Below are positions 47,570 through 56,490 of a stretch of 64,000 bases of DNA, piece by piece. The notes under the pieces were generated by a model. That model saw only the letters and a program-made list of their open reading frames with translations, searched no databases and was not told the origin of the DNA. Numbering within the stretch: the stretch's first letter is position 1; the number at the start of each line of letters is the position of its first letter. Made by a program: the position numbers and the translations under genes. Where the stretch lies: positions 120,414 to 184,413 of the forward strand of contig NZ_JHZF01000016.1 in NCBI RefSeq assembly GCF_000688295.1, read 5' to 3'. The stretch is from Pseudooceanicola nanhaiensis DSM 18065 (GTDB lineage Bacteria; Pseudomonadota; Alphaproteobacteria; Rhodobacterales; Rhodobacteraceae).

Positions 47570-47965
47570 TCACCGCGGCGGGGGAGGCGGGGGAGGCGGC
47601 GGCGGGGTCCGGCGCGGGATCGCGGCGCTCGCGGCGATGCCGGCCCCGATCCCCTGCACGAAGGCACCGAGCACGCCCGCGGCCGAGAATCCGACCGGCG
47701 CCGCGCCGGGCAGCGGCGGGGCAGGCGCGACCGGCGGCGGCAGGGGACGGCGCAGGGAGGCGATCGCCAGGATGACGAAGCCGAGCCCCATGTAGGCGCA
47801 GCCGATCACCACCGCGGCCACCAGCGTGCCGAAGGCACCGGCCAGGCCGATCCAGGCGGCGACGGTCAGGAAGGCGAGGCCCACGAGCATCAGAATGCCC
47901 GCGACCGCGCTGAAGGCCGCGCGCTGCGCGGCGAAGCGCATCGACAGGAAGAGGTTGGCGAACAT
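47570..47965 (-). CDS. Holin-like/phage-holin-superfamily small membrane protein
   Basis: A 131-residue protein with two long hydrophobic helices (around residues 15-37 and 44-67), then a Pro-rich loop, a third Gly/Ala-rich hydrophobic segment and a run of prolines at the C-terminus encoded by a GGC/GGA-rich purine tract. It looks like the putative actinobacterial/proteobacterial holin-X (DUF1469-like) family that is regularly coupled to DUF883 proteins, as here. Nine bases separate the two genes. Confidence 0.65.
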   Translation of the reverse strand: MFANLFLSMRFAAQRAAFSAVAGILMLVGLAFLTVAAWIGLAGAFGTLVAAVVIGCAYMGLGFVILAIASLRRPLPPPVAPAPPLPGAAPVGFSAAGVLGAFVQGIGAGIAASAAIPRRTPPPPPPPPPPR

Positions 47966-47974
47966 GCCGACCCC

Positions 47975-48325
47975 TTAGCGGCGCGCGGTGAGCAGACCGA
48001 AGACGAAGCCGACACCGGCCGCGATGCCCAGGGCCGCGCCCGGGTTCTCGCGCACCGCACCTTCGGCGCGGGCATAGGCGTCACGGACCTGCGCTTCGGC
48101 ATCCGCCACGCGCGCCTCGGCCTCGCCGCGCAGCTCCGCGGCCTTGCCCTTGGCCATGGCCTGCAGCTGTTCGCTCTGGACCTTGCCGTAATCCTTCATC
48201 ACGCGGGTGAGCTCGGCGATGTCGTTCTGGATCACCGAGATCTGCTTCTGGATGTCGTCGCTGTCCGTGGTCTTGGAGGTCGCCGTGGCGGCCGGTTTGG
48301 CGCCGGAGGCCGTTGTCTGTGCCAT
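47975..48325 (-). CDS. DUF883 (ElaB/YqjD-type) membrane-anchored protein
   Basis: A 116-residue protein: a charged helical region with DIQKQISVIQNDIAELTRVM and many Ala/Glu heptads, then the C-terminal hydrophobic helix NPGAALGIAAGVGFVFGLL with the GxxxG pattern. This is the DUF883 architecture, exemplified by ElaB/YqjD of E. coli, which tether to the inner membrane and bind ribosomes. Start at 48325 has AGAAAGG upstream. Operon with the holin-like gene. Confidence 0.85.
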   Translation of the reverse strand: MAQTTASGAKPAATATSKTTDSDDIQKQISVIQNDIAELTRVMKDYGKVQSEQLQAMAKGKAAELRGEAEARVADAEAQVRDAYARAEGAVRENPGAALGIAAGVGFVFGLLTARR

Positions 48326-48562
48326 CGAAATTGCCTTTCTCACCTGAACATTGTCACGGGGTGAACGCTGGTTGACCGGCGAAGTTCCCCAAGCCCCGCA
48401 CCGGGTTAGCCCCGGAGCGGACGCCTGCCCGGGACATATTGATGCCCCATTCGCCGACTAGAGCCTAGCGCAATCCGGCCCCGGCCGGCAATGAAACGAA
48501 CGACACCAGGACGGAACGGTTCCGGGCCGCGCGATCGGGCCGGGCCGCGAAGGGAAACGGAC

Positions 48563-49195
48563 ATGTTGGGAAAGAACCTCTTTGCCGCGGTGCTCTGCGG
48601 CCTCTTCCTCTCTGGTGCGGCGGCGCCTGCGCAGGCCGCGCTGCAATGGGACTGGGGCTGCTGGTGCTGGCGCGACACGGGAAGCGGAAGCGGCGACGGC
48701 ACTACCGGAAGCTATACCGCGTCGAACGGGGCGAAGTATTCGATCCTGAAGGAAACGGTGGCCTATTCCGGGCGCACCCACCTCGTGCTCGTCAACGAGG
48801 AAGGGTTCTTCCCGGAGCGCATCTACGCGAACAAGGGCGACCGGGTGCTCTTCGTCAACAAGTCCGACCGGAGCCTGACCGTCGAGGCGACGAACACGTC
48901 CTGGAACTCGCAGACGCTCTACCGCGGCTCGTCCTACCTGCTTCTGGTGCAGGACGGGCTGCACGGCAGCTTCCGCGACAAGGCGAGCTGCGGCTGGAAC
49001 AGCTGCACGCGGATGGCGGGCGAGATCAGGATCGCGGCCCTGCCCGCAGAGGTGAACTTCTGGGAAGACACCCTCGCCATAACCGAGATGCTGCCGATGT
49101 TCGGCATAGCGACGAGCGCCCTGACCAGCTCGGTCACCTTCGTGGGCAACCTGCAGACCGCCAACGGTTTCGAGAAATCCGTCACCGGGGTCTGA
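48563..49195 (+). CDS. Secreted cupredoxin-like protein
   Basis: A 210-residue exported protein: signal peptide at residues 1-25 (LFAAVLCGLFLSGAAAPAQA), then a mature N-terminus rich in Trp and Cys (WDWGCWCWRD), then a beta domain with VNEEGFFPERIYANKGDRVLFVNKSDRSLTVEA cut as separate strands, reminiscent of cupredoxin and plastocyanin-like folds. A full copper site (His-Cys-His-Met) is not clear; a CGWNSC pair could form a disulfide. Start at 48563 has AAGGGAAA upstream. No named family recognised. Confidence 0.6.
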   Translation: MLGKNLFAAVLCGLFLSGAAAPAQAALQWDWGCWCWRDTGSGSGDGTTGSYTASNGAKYSILKETVAYSGRTHLVLVNEEGFFPERIYANKGDRVLFVNKSDRSLTVEATNTSWNSQTLYRGSSYLLLVQDGLHGSFRDKASCGWNSCTRMAGEIRIAALPAEVNFWEDTLAITEMLPMFGIATSALTSSVTFVGNLQTANGFEKSVTGV

Positions 49196-49216
49196 GCCGG
49201 CCCGCGTGGCGTCGGC

Positions 49217-49873
49217 TCAGAGCGGTTCGATCAGCTCGGGCCCGCGGGCCCGGTTGGAATTGACGGCCTGCGACACCCGGTACATCGCGATCACCTCGTC
49301 CGGCGCGGCCCTCATCAGCCGCGCCGCGCCCTTGCCGGCCTCGCCCAGCCAGAGCGCCCAGTCGGCGGGGTCGAGGATCACCGGGATCCGGTCGTGGATC
49401 TCCGTCATCCGCCCCTCTGCCGCGGTGGTCACGATGGCGCAGGTGGTGAACCGGTCCTCGCCCCGCGCCCAGTCCTGCCAGATGCCGGCCATGACGAGCG
49501 GCGCGCCGTCGGCACGGTGGATGAACCACGGCAGCTTCTCGGATCCGCTCCGGTCCCATTCGTAGAAACCCGCGGTCGGGATCAGGCAGCGCCGCGCGCG
49601 GCAGGCGTCGCGGAAGGCCGGTTTCTCGGCGATCGTCTCGGCCCGCGCGTTGATCAGCAGGGGACCGTCGGCGGGCGTCTTGTACCAATGTGGCAGGAAG
49701 CCCCACCTCATGCCGGTCAGGCGGCGGCCCCCCGGCCCGAGCGCGACCGTGTGGATCCGCGTCGTCGGGCAGACGTTGTAGTCCGGCACCTCGGGCAGGT
49801 CGTTCGCCGGCGCGGCCTCGAAGAGCTGCGCCATGGCGTCGGGGGGAAGGGTCACGGCGAAACGGCCACACAT
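49217..49873 (-). CDS. yedK: SRAP-domain (YedK/HMCES) abasic-site protein
   Basis: A 218-residue SOS-response-associated peptidase-fold protein. The processed N-terminus is MCGRF with catalytic Cys2, and the family motifs MRWGFLPHWYK, INARAETI, CLIPTAGFYEWD and the active-site His in IHDRIPVIL are all present. It forms a covalent thiazolidine link with abasic sites in single-stranded DNA and so protects them. Adjacent hisD is read divergently; a dispersed repeat lies between. Confidence 0.95.
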   Translation of the reverse strand: MCGRFAVTLPPDAMAQLFEAAPANDLPEVPDYNVCPTTRIHTVALGPGGRRLTGMRWGFLPHWYKTPADGPLLINARAETIAEKPAFRDACRARRCLIPTAGFYEWDRSGSEKLPWFIHRADGAPLVMAGIWQDWARGEDRFTTCAIVTTAAEGRMTEIHDRIPVILDPADWALWLGEAGKGAARLMRAAPDEVIAMYRVSQAVNSNRARGPELIEPL

Positions 49874-49988
49874 GGCGGTGAAAGTAGCGCATGGACCCGG
49901 CGGTGCAACGGGCGGGCGATGTCGAGCGGAGCGCGCCTGCGGCGCGCACGCGATTCATGGCGATCCGGCCGGGGGCCGGATCGCGGAG

Positions 49989-50021
49989 GCCTCCGGCGGG
50001 GATATTTTCGGCAAGAGGAAG
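49989..50021 (+). repeat. 33-bp dispersed element, copy 8
   Basis: GCCTCCGGCGGGGATATTTT to AAGAGGAAG, 65 bp before hisD. Immediately upstream is a hairpin with perfect arms GCGATCCGGCC and GGCCGGATCGC (about 49960-49985). Confidence 0.85.
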
Positions 50022-50086
50022 CAGGCGGGCTTGAGGGGTGGCCGCGCGGCCGGTATGGGGGCGGAGGTCTTTTCCGGGAGGGTCCG

Positions 50087-51391
50087 ATGCCCCAGTTCCT
50101 CAGCACCGCCGATGCGGATTTCGAGAGCGCCTTCGCCGCGCTGCTTTCGGCCAAGCGCGAGGACAGCCCGGACGTGGATGCGGTGGTGGCCGGGATCATC
50201 GCCGACGTCCGGGACCGGGGCGATGCGGCGGTGCTGGAACTGACGGCGCGGTTCGACCGGCTGGAGCTGACCGCCGGGACGATGCGCTTCTCAGAGGCGC
50301 AGATCGCGGATGAGATCGCCCGGGTGCCCGCCGCCGAGCGCGCCGCGCTGGAACTCGCGGCCGAGCGCATCCGCGCCTATCACCTGCGCCAGCTGCCCGA
50401 GGACGCCTCCTGGACCGATCCGGACGGCGCGACGCTGGGCTGGCGCTGGAGCGCGGTCTCGGCCGCCGGTCTCTACGTGCCGGGCGGGCTGGCGTCCTAC
50501 CCGTCCTCGGTCCTGATGAACGCGATCCCCGCCAAGGTCGCCGGGGTCGAGCGGCTGGCCATCTGCGTGCCGACGCCGGACGGGGTGGTGAACCCGCTCG
50601 TGCTGCTGGCCGCCCGCCTTGCCGGGGTGGACGAGGTCTATCGCATCGGCGGCGCCCAGGCGATCGCCGCGCTGGCCTACGGGACGGCAACGATCCCGCC
50701 GGTGGACAAGATCACCGGCCCGGGCAATGCCTTCGTCGCGGCCGCCAAGCGGCGGGTCTTCGGCAAGGTCGGCATCGACATGATCGCCGGGCCGTCCGAG
50801 ATCCTGGTGATCGCCGACGGGGCAGGGGACGCGGAATGGATCGCGCTCGACCTCCTGAGTCAGGCCGAGCACGACGAGAGCGCGCAATCGCTGCTGATCA
50901 CCACGGACCCGGCCCTCGGCCAGGCCGTCGCCGCGGCGGTGGAGCGCCAGCTCGAGACGCTCGAGCGCCGCGCCATCGCGGGCGCTTCCTGGCGGGATTT
51001 CGGCGCGGTCATCGTGGCGCGCGACCTCGACGAGGCGGCGGCGCTGTCGAACCGGATCGCGCCCGAGCACCTCGAACTCTGTGTCGCCGACCCCGAGGCG
51101 CTGGCGCCGAAATGCCGCCACGCCGGGGCGATCTTCCTGGGCAACTGGACGCCCGAGGCGATCGGCGATTACGTCGGCGGGCCGAACCACGTCCTGCCGA
51201 CCGCCCGCTCGGCGCGGTTCTCCTCGGGCCTGTCGGTGATGGACTTCCTCAAGCGCACGACGCTGGCCGCCATGACGCCGCAGGCTCTGGCCGCGATCGG
51301 ACCCGCGGCCGAGACGCTCGCCACCTCGGAAAGCCTCGAAGCGCACGGGCTTTCCGTCCGCGCGCGCTTGAACAGGCTCAACGATCTGTGA
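50087..51391 (+). CDS. hisD: Histidinol dehydrogenase
   Basis: A 434-residue zinc enzyme performing the last two steps of histidine synthesis. Family signatures: YVPGGLASYPSSVLMN, RIGGAQAIAALAYGT, DMIAGPSEILVIAD and LSQAEHDESAQS with zinc/catalytic residues. The ATG at 50087 follows GGGAGGG. It starts a run with UPF0262, the phosphatase, an NTF2-like protein and a GNAT, a grouping conserved in this order. Confidence 0.97.
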   Translation: MPQFLSTADADFESAFAALLSAKREDSPDVDAVVAGIIADVRDRGDAAVLELTARFDRLELTAGTMRFSEAQIADEIARVPAAERAALELAAERIRAYHLRQLPEDASWTDPDGATLGWRWSAVSAAGLYVPGGLASYPSSVLMNAIPAKVAGVERLAICVPTPDGVVNPLVLLAARLAGVDEVYRIGGAQAIAALAYGTATIPPVDKITGPGNAFVAAAKRRVFGKVGIDMIAGPSEILVIADGAGDAEWIALDLLSQAEHDESAQSLLITTDPALGQAVAAAVERQLETLERRAIAGASWRDFGAVIVARDLDEAAALSNRIAPEHLELCVADPEALAPKCRHAGAIFLGNWTPEAIGDYVGGPNHVLPTARSARFSSGLSVMDFLKRTTLAAMTPQALAAIGPAAETLATSESLEAHGLSVRARLNRLNDL

Positions 51392-51502
51392 ATAGTCGCC
51401 GGACCGCGGCGTCTTTCCGTCGGGTCCGAGTGGAATTTTGCTGCGATGCAGCATAGATTGTCTGGGGAGAGGGAGGCATCACGCCTGCTGAAGAGGTCGG
51501 AA

Positions 51503-51982
51503 ATGTCCCACATTTCGCATATTGAACTGGACGACGCGAACCTGCCGCCGCCCACGCCCGAGATCGAACAGGAACGCCGCGTCGCGATGTTCGACCTGAT
51601 GGAGGAGAACTCCTTCACCCTGCCGAAGCGGGACGACCGCCTGGTGCCCGACGGGCCCTACCGTGTCGGCCTGTCGATCCGCGACCGCCGGCTGGTGTTC
51701 GACATCCGGACCGAGGCGAACGATCCGGCGGCGGAGTTCCACCTGTCGCTCGGCCCGTTCCGGCAGGTGGTCAAGGATTACTTCGCCATCTGCAAGAGCT
51801 ACTTCGACGCCGTGAAGACCCTGCCGACGCACCAGATCGAGACCATCGACATGGCGCGCCGCGGCATCCACAACGAGGGCGCGAACATCCTGATGGAACG
51901 GCTCGAGGGCAAGGCGCAGGTCGACAGCGACACGGCGCGGCGGCTCTTCACCCTGATCTGCGTGCTGCATTTCGGAGGCTGA
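51503..51982 (+). CDS. UPF0262 family protein
   Basis: A 159-residue protein matching the UPF0262 family: N-terminal HISHIELDDANLPPPTPEIEQ, central VGLSIRDRRLVFDI and LSLGPFRQVVKDYF, C-terminal MARRGIHNEGA. Function unknown, but the gene follows hisD in many alphaproteobacteria. The start at 51503 has AAGAGG upstream; a 4-bp gap separates it from the phosphatase gene. Confidence 0.9.
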   Translation: MSHISHIELDDANLPPPTPEIEQERRVAMFDLMEENSFTLPKRDDRLVPDGPYRVGLSIRDRRLVFDIRTEANDPAAEFHLSLGPFRQVVKDYFAICKSYFDAVKTLPTHQIETIDMARRGIHNEGANILMERLEGKAQVDSDTARRLFTLICVLHFGG

Positions 51983-51986
51983 CGAT

Positions 51987-52445
51987 TTGCTGCCCCTTCC
52001 CCAGGCCGTGCTGTTCTGCTGCGACCACAACGCGGTGCGGTCACCGATGGCGGAAGGGATCATGAAGCACTTCTACGGCGCGGGCACCTACGTGCAGTCC
52101 GCCGGGGTGCAGAACGACCTCGAGATCGACGGCTTCGCCATCGCGGTCTGCGCCGAGATCGGGGTGGAGCTGTCGCGCCACCGCTCGCGCAGCTTCGACG
52201 AGATGCAGAAGATGGGCGACGACCTGGGCTCCTTCGATCTGATCGTCGCGCTTTCGCCTGCCTCCCAGCACCGCGCGCTGGATCTCACGAAATACTACCA
52301 TCTCACGGTCGAGTACTGGCCGATCATGGACCCGACCGGCATCGGCGAGACACGCGAGCAGAAGCTGAGCGCCTACCGCCAGAGCCGGGACCAGATCGTG
52401 GGCCAGCTCGAGCACCACTGGGGACTGCCGAAAGGACCGTCATGA
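51987..52445 (+). CDS. Low-molecular-weight protein tyrosine phosphatase-type protein
   Basis: A 152-residue member of the low-molecular-weight phosphatase/arsenate reductase fold. The phosphate-binding loop is CDHNAVRS (Cys12 and Arg18), near the N-terminus as expected, and a catalytic Asp is in IMDPTG. It begins with TTG, preceded by GGAGG. A phosphatase or arsenate-reductase-like reaction is possible; no ars genes are near. Its stop overlaps the next gene (ATGA). Confidence 0.82.
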   Translation: MLPLPQAVLFCCDHNAVRSPMAEGIMKHFYGAGTYVQSAGVQNDLEIDGFAIAVCAEIGVELSRHRSRSFDEMQKMGDDLGSFDLIVALSPASQHRALDLTKYYHLTVEYWPIMDPTGIGETREQKLSAYRQSRDQIVGQLEHHWGLPKGPS

Positions 52446-52834
52446 CCGACACGATCCGCCGCTATTTCGAGGCCTTCAACGCGAAGGACAAAGAGGCGAT
52501 GCTCGGCTGCCTGACCGAGGACGTGGCGCATCACGTGAACGAGGGGCAGGTCCGCGAGGGCCGCGCGCTCTTCGCCGAGTTCTGCGAACACATGGCCCGA
52601 TGCTACGACGAGACCCTCACCGAGATGGTGCTCTTCGAGGCCGGGGACGGGACCCGCGGCGCCGCCGAATACATGGTGAACGGCACCTACCTTGAGACCG
52701 ACGCCGGACTGCCCGAGGCGCGTGGCCAGAGCTACCGCCTCCCGGCGGGCAGCTTCTTCACGCTCAGGGACGGAAAGATCGCCCGGGTGACGACCTATTA
52801 CAACCTCGCCGACTGGATGGCGCAGGTCCGGTGA
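52442..52834 (+). CDS. NTF2-like (SnoaL/ketosteroid isomerase-type) protein
   Basis: A 130-residue NTF2-fold protein: RRYFEAFNAKDKEAMLGCL for the first helices, DVAHHVNEGQVREGRALFAEF, and a C-terminal beta-sheet ending FFTLRDGKIARVTTYYN. Members bind small hydrophobic ligands or act as isomerases; substrate unknown. Overlaps the phosphatase gene upstream and the GNAT gene downstream, each by 4 bp. Confidence 0.82.
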   Translation: MTDTIRRYFEAFNAKDKEAMLGCLTEDVAHHVNEGQVREGRALFAEFCEHMARCYDETLTEMVLFEAGDGTRGAAEYMVNGTYLETDAGLPEARGQSYRLPAGSFFTLRDGKIARVTTYYNLADWMAQVR

Positions 52835-53418
52835 CCGAGGTCCGGGTGCTGACCGGTCCCGCGCTGGACGCCGCGCTCGAGGACGTGGCCCGGCTCCGGA
52901 TTACGGTCTTCCGCGCCTTCCCCTACCTCTACGACGGCGACCTCGCCTACGAGCGGCGGTATCTCGAGGCCTACCGCAGCCCCTCCGCCATCCTCGTTGC
53001 CGCCTTCGACGGCGCGCGCCTCGTCGGCGCCGCCACCGGCACGGCGATGGAGGACCACGCCGCGGAGTTCGCCGCCCCCTTCGCCGCGCGGCCCGAGCCG
53101 TTCTCGCAGATCTTCTACTGCGCCGAATCGGTTCTCTTGCCGGACTACCGGGGCAGGGGCCTCGGCCATGCCTTCTTCGATGTGCGCGAAGCCCATGGCC
53201 GCGCCCTCGGGCGCCGCTACGCGGCCTTCTGCGCGGTCCTCCGCCCCGAGGACCACCCCGCCCGGCCCGCAGGCTACGCCCCGCTTGACCCCTTCTGGCG
53301 CAAGCGCGGCTACGTGCCCCTTCCGGGGGTGGAGGCCAGGTTCCGCTGGAAGGATATCGGCGCGGACACCGACACCCCGCACCGCCTCCAGTTCTGGATG
53401 CGCGACCTCACCGCCTGA
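52831..53418 (+). CDS. GNAT-family N-acetyltransferase
   Basis: A 195-residue acetyltransferase-fold protein. Motif A, which binds acetyl-CoA, is visible as SVLLPDYRGRGLGHAFFD (V/I-x-x-x-x-R-G-x-G). The N-terminus (LRITVFRAFPYLYDGDLAYE) and the WRKRGY segment near the end fit a distinct GNAT subgroup common in this order. GTG start overlapping the NTF2-like stop. Substrate unknown. Confidence 0.85.
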   Translation: MTEVRVLTGPALDAALEDVARLRITVFRAFPYLYDGDLAYERRYLEAYRSPSAILVAAFDGARLVGAATGTAMEDHAAEFAAPFAARPEPFSQIFYCAESVLLPDYRGRGLGHAFFDVREAHGRALGRRYAAFCAVLRPEDHPARPAGYAPLDPFWRKRGYVPLPGVEARFRWKDIGADTDTPHRLQFWMRDLTA

Positions 53419-53431
53419 GCCGGCGCTCCTC

Positions 53432-53464
53432 CTTCCTCTTGCTCCAAATATCCCCGCCGGAGGC
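53432..53464 (-). repeat. 33-bp dispersed element, copy 9
   Basis: CTTCCTCTTGCTCCAAATAT to CCGCCGGAGGC on the plus strand, 13 bp after the GNAT stop. It is followed at once by a hairpin with arms GCGATTTG and CAAATCGC around CCCCG. Confidence 0.85.
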
Positions 53465-53592
53465 ACGCGATTTGCCCCGCAAATCGCATTTGTCGTGTGC
53501 GGCCCGAAGGGCCGCGCCTTCTGACACCGCCCCGTCCCGCAGATCGACAAGGCCATTGCGGCCCGGCCCCCCTCCGCGCTACCCCTTGCGCC

Positions 53593-54468
53593 ATGAAGAT
53601 CGCCACCGCCGCCTATCCGCTCGACTGGTTCGCCGCCTGGACCGATTACGAGGCCAAGCTCACCGCCTGGGTGGAGGAGGCGGTCGCCGCCGGGTCCGAC
53701 CTGCTCGTCTTCCCGGAATACGGCGCGATGGAGCTCGTCTCTCTCGCCGGAGAGGAGGCCGCCGCCGACAACGACGCCTCGATTCGGGCCGTCGCGGCGC
53801 TGATGGAGGACGCGAACGCGCTGCACCGGGATCTGGCGCGCCGTCATGGCATCCACATCCTCGGCGCCTCCGCCCCGATCCCTGTGGGCGGGAAAATCGT
53901 CAACCGCGCCCATTTCCACACGGCCCGGGGCGAGACCGTGCATCAGGACAAGCTGATCATGACGCTCTGGGAGCGCGACCCGATGGGCGTCGCCGGCAAC
54001 GGGCCGCTGAAGCTCTTCGAGACCGCCCTCGGCCGGATCGCGATAAACATCTGCTACGATTGCCAGTTTCCACTCCTCGCCCGGGCGCAGCGGGAGGCCG
54101 ACCTCCTCCTCGTCCCCTCCACGACAGAGGCGGCGACAGGCTTCTGGCGGGTCCGGATCGGCGCCCGCGCCCGCGCGCTCGAGGCGCAATGCGTCTCCGT
54201 CGTCTCTTCCACGGTCGGGCCCTACCCGAAGCTGGAGCTGATGGAGACAAGCCACGGCGCCGGCGGCATCTTCTGCCCGCCGGACCAGGGGTTCCCCGTC
54301 AACGGCATCCTCGCGGAAGGCCCCGAGAACGTCCCCGGCTGGACCTATGCCGAGGTCTCGCCCGAGGCGATCGCCCATGTCCGCGCCGCGGGCGGTGTCC
54401 GCAACCGCACGCATTGGGAGGAGAGCGCGGCCGATCTGGGCCCGCTCGAGCGGATCGACCTGCGCTGA
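53593..54468 (+). CDS. Carbon-nitrogen hydrolase (nitrilase superfamily)
   Basis: A 291-residue nitrilase-fold amidohydrolase with the full catalytic triad: Glu42 (VFPEYG), Lys120 (HQDKLIM) and Cys154 (ICYDCQFP). Substrate is not evident from sequence. Start at 53593; the longer frame upstream is intergenic and includes part of the repeat region. The preceding run hisD to GNAT is separated by copy 9 of the repeat. Confidence 0.88.
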   Translation: MKIATAAYPLDWFAAWTDYEAKLTAWVEEAVAAGSDLLVFPEYGAMELVSLAGEEAAADNDASIRAVAALMEDANALHRDLARRHGIHILGASAPIPVGGKIVNRAHFHTARGETVHQDKLIMTLWERDPMGVAGNGPLKLFETALGRIAINICYDCQFPLLARAQREADLLLVPSTTEAATGFWRVRIGARARALEAQCVSVVSSTVGPYPKLELMETSHGAGGIFCPPDQGFPVNGILAEGPENVPGWTYAEVSPEAIAHVRAAGGVRNRTHWEESAADLGPLERIDLR

Positions 54469-54587
54469 GACCGCGCCGGTGGTGCCATTCCCGCCCCTCG
54501 CGCACTATTCGCTTGAAAATCGCCCGTCTTGGTACCATGTAACGCGCACCTGCGCGCCAAACGCAGGACATTACTCAAGGAGACCAC

Positions 54588-54806
54588 ATGGCCAAGGAAG
54601 ACATTCTCGAATTCCCCGGCGTCGTGAAGGAACTCCTGCCCAATGCGACATTCCGGGTCGAGCTCGAGAACGGCCATGAGATCATCGCACATACGGCAGG
54701 CAAGATGCGCAAGAACCGCATCCGGGTTCTGGCCGGCGACAAGGTGCAGGTCGAAATGACCCCCTACGATCTGACCAAGGGTCGGATCAACTACCGCTTC
54801 AAGTAA
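54588..54806 (+). CDS. infA: Translation initiation factor IF-1
   Basis: A 72-residue S1-type OB-fold protein essential for initiation. Sequence shows the invariant [43 protein letters not shown] (quoted in parts) and the RINYRFK ending. AAGGAGA lies before the ATG. The upstream 119 bp probably hold its promoter. Followed by maf after 62 bp. Confidence 0.98.
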   Translation: MAKEDILEFPGVVKELLPNATFRVELENGHEIIAHTAGKMRKNRIRVLAGDKVQVEMTPYDLTKGRINYRFK

Positions 54807-54868
54807 GCCGCGACCGGGGCTCGATCCTTTCGGGCCCCGCGCACCCTTTCCATGGCGCGGAGCACAAG

Positions 54869-55444
54869 GTGAAACTCATCCTCGGCTCGGGCAGCCCAAG
54901 ACGTCTGGAACTGCTGGCCCAGCTCGGCCTCGAACCCGACGACATCCGCCCCCCCGACATCGACGAGACGCCGCACAAGGGCGAATTGCCGCGACCCTAT
55001 TGCGCCCGCATGGCGCGCGAGAAGGCGCAGGCCGTGCAGGCCGACGCCTCCGACGTCGTGCTCTGCGCCGACACCACCGTCGCGCTCGGCCGCCGGATCC
55101 TCGGCAAGCCCGCGGATGCGGGCGAGGCGGCCCGGTTCCTCTACGCCATGTCCGGCCGCCGGCACCGCGTCATCACCGCCGTGGCCGTGCGCCGGGGCGA
55201 CCGGCTCTGGGAACGCGACGTGGTCACCACCGTCAAGATGAAGCAGCTCTCGGACGACGAGGTGAACGGCTACCTCGCCACGAACGACTGGCAGGGCAAG
55301 GCCGGCGCCTACGGTATCCAGGGGCCTGCCGGCGCGCTGATCCCGTGGATCCAGGGCTCCTATACCGCCGTCGTCGGCCTTCCCGTCGCCGAGACCGCCG
55401 CGCTGCTGCAGGCCGCCGGCCTGCCGATCTGGAGAGCCGCATGA
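54869..55444 (+). CDS. maf: Maf-family nucleotide pyrophosphatase
   Basis: A 191-residue Maf/YhdE-type nucleoside triphosphate pyrophosphatase acting on dTTP/UTP or modified nucleotides. Motifs: [14 protein letters not shown] (P-loop-like), [22 protein letters not shown] (metal Asp) and [24 protein letters not shown]. It starts with GTG after CAAG and its TGA overlaps the next ATG. Confidence 0.95.
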   Translation: MKLILGSGSPRRLELLAQLGLEPDDIRPPDIDETPHKGELPRPYCARMAREKAQAVQADASDVVLCADTTVALGRRILGKPADAGEAARFLYAMSGRRHRVITAVAVRRGDRLWERDVVTTVKMKQLSDDEVNGYLATNDWQGKAGAYGIQGPAGALIPWIQGSYTAVVGLPVAETAALLQAAGLPIWRAA

Positions 55445-56490
55445 AGGGCACGACCATCCTCCTCGACCGCTGGCAGGGGGCCGAGGCGGCCGCGCTGATC
55501 CGCGACGGCCAGCTCGAGGATCTGCTGATCGACAGCGACGATCCGCGCCCCGGAACGATCTACCGCGCCCGCGCCGACCGGCCGATGAAGGGGCAGGGGG
55601 GCATGTTCCTCACCACACCCGACGGCTCGGCCTTCCTGCGGCAGGTGAAGGGGCTCTCGCCCGGCGCGCCGCTTCTGGTGCAGGTCACGGGCCACGCTGA
55701 ACCCGGCAAGGCGATCCCGGTCACCACGCGGCTGCTCTTCAAGAGCCGCTACGCCATCGTCACCCCCGGCGCGCCGGGGCTCAACGTCTCGCGCGCGATC
55801 CGCGACGAGGAGCGCCGCGACGATCTCCTGACCCTCGCCCGCGAGGTGCTCGAGGGCCATCCCGTCCTCGAACTCGACCCGCCCGCGGGCGTCATCATCC
55901 GGTCCCTCGCCGAGGACGCCGAGGAGGAGGACATCGCCGACGACATCCTAGCCATGGCAAGCCTTGCGATGAACGTCCTCGGCGATGCCGAGGGCCCGCC
56001 CGAGAAGCTGGTCGAGGGCGACGGCCCCCACACCCTCGCCTGGCGCGAATGGCCGCAGACGGCCGACGTGCGCGACGGCGACGGCTGCTTCGACGAGATG
56101 GAGGTGGGCGAGATGATCGCCGCCCTCCACCACCCCGAGGTGCGCCTGCCCGGCGGCGGCCACATGATGATCGAGCCGACGACCGCGCTCGTCGCCGTCG
56201 ACATCAACACCGGCGCCGACACCTCGATGGCCGCGGGCCTCAAGGCCAACCTCGCGGCCGCCCGCGACCTGCCGCGCCAGCTCCGCCTGCGGGGCCTCGC
56301 GGGCCAGGTGGTGATCGACCCCGCCCCGATGCCCAAGAAGGACCGCCGCCAGTTCGAGGGCGCCCTGCGCGCCGCCCTGAAGGGCGAGAGCTTCGAGACG
56401 GTGATCGCCGGCTGGACCCAGCTCGGCCTCGTGGAACTGCAACGCCAGCGCGCCCGCCCCGCGCTGCCGAAACCGAAGGGAAAGAGCTGA
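55441..56490 (+). CDS. Ribonuclease E/G family protein (short form)
   Basis: A 349-residue protein related to the catalytic half of RNase E/G. The metal-binding Asp motif VAVDINTG and the second Asp in QVVIDPAPM are kept, as is the C-terminal [10 protein letters not shown]. It lacks a clear S1-type RNA-binding domain and the zinc-link cysteines of RNase E, so it is shorter than RNase G (about 490 residues). Retained acids suggest activity. The maf - RNase E/G - yacG order is common in alphaproteobacteria. Overlaps maf by 4 bp and yacG by one base. Confidence 0.85.
   Translation: MKGTTILLDRWQGAEAAALIRDGQLEDLLIDSDDPRPGTIYRARADRPMKGQGGMFLTTPDGSAFLRQVKGLSPGAPLLVQVTGHAEPGKAIPVTTRLLFKSRYAIVTPGAPGLNVSRAIRDEERRDDLLTLAREVLEGHPVLELDPPAGVIIRSLAEDAEEEDIADDILAMASLAMNVLGDAEGPPEKLVEGDGPHTLAWREWPQTADVRDGDGCFDEMEVGEMIAALHHPEVRLPGGGHMMIEPTTALVAVDINTGADTSMAAGLKANLAAARDLPRQLRLRGLAGQVVIDPAPMPKKDRRQFEGALRAALKGESFETVIAGWTQLGLVELQRQRARPALPKPKGKS

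Noticed and set aside
47570..48325. Prophage lysis genes (because of the holin-like protein)
   Set aside because: The gene is paired with a DUF883 gene, a common chromosomal arrangement, and no phage genes are present.
51987..52445. Arsenate reductase of an ars operon
   Set aside because: The fold fits but there is no arsR, acr3/arsB or arsH nearby; the hisD-UPF0262 neighbourhood points to a housekeeping phosphatase-like protein.
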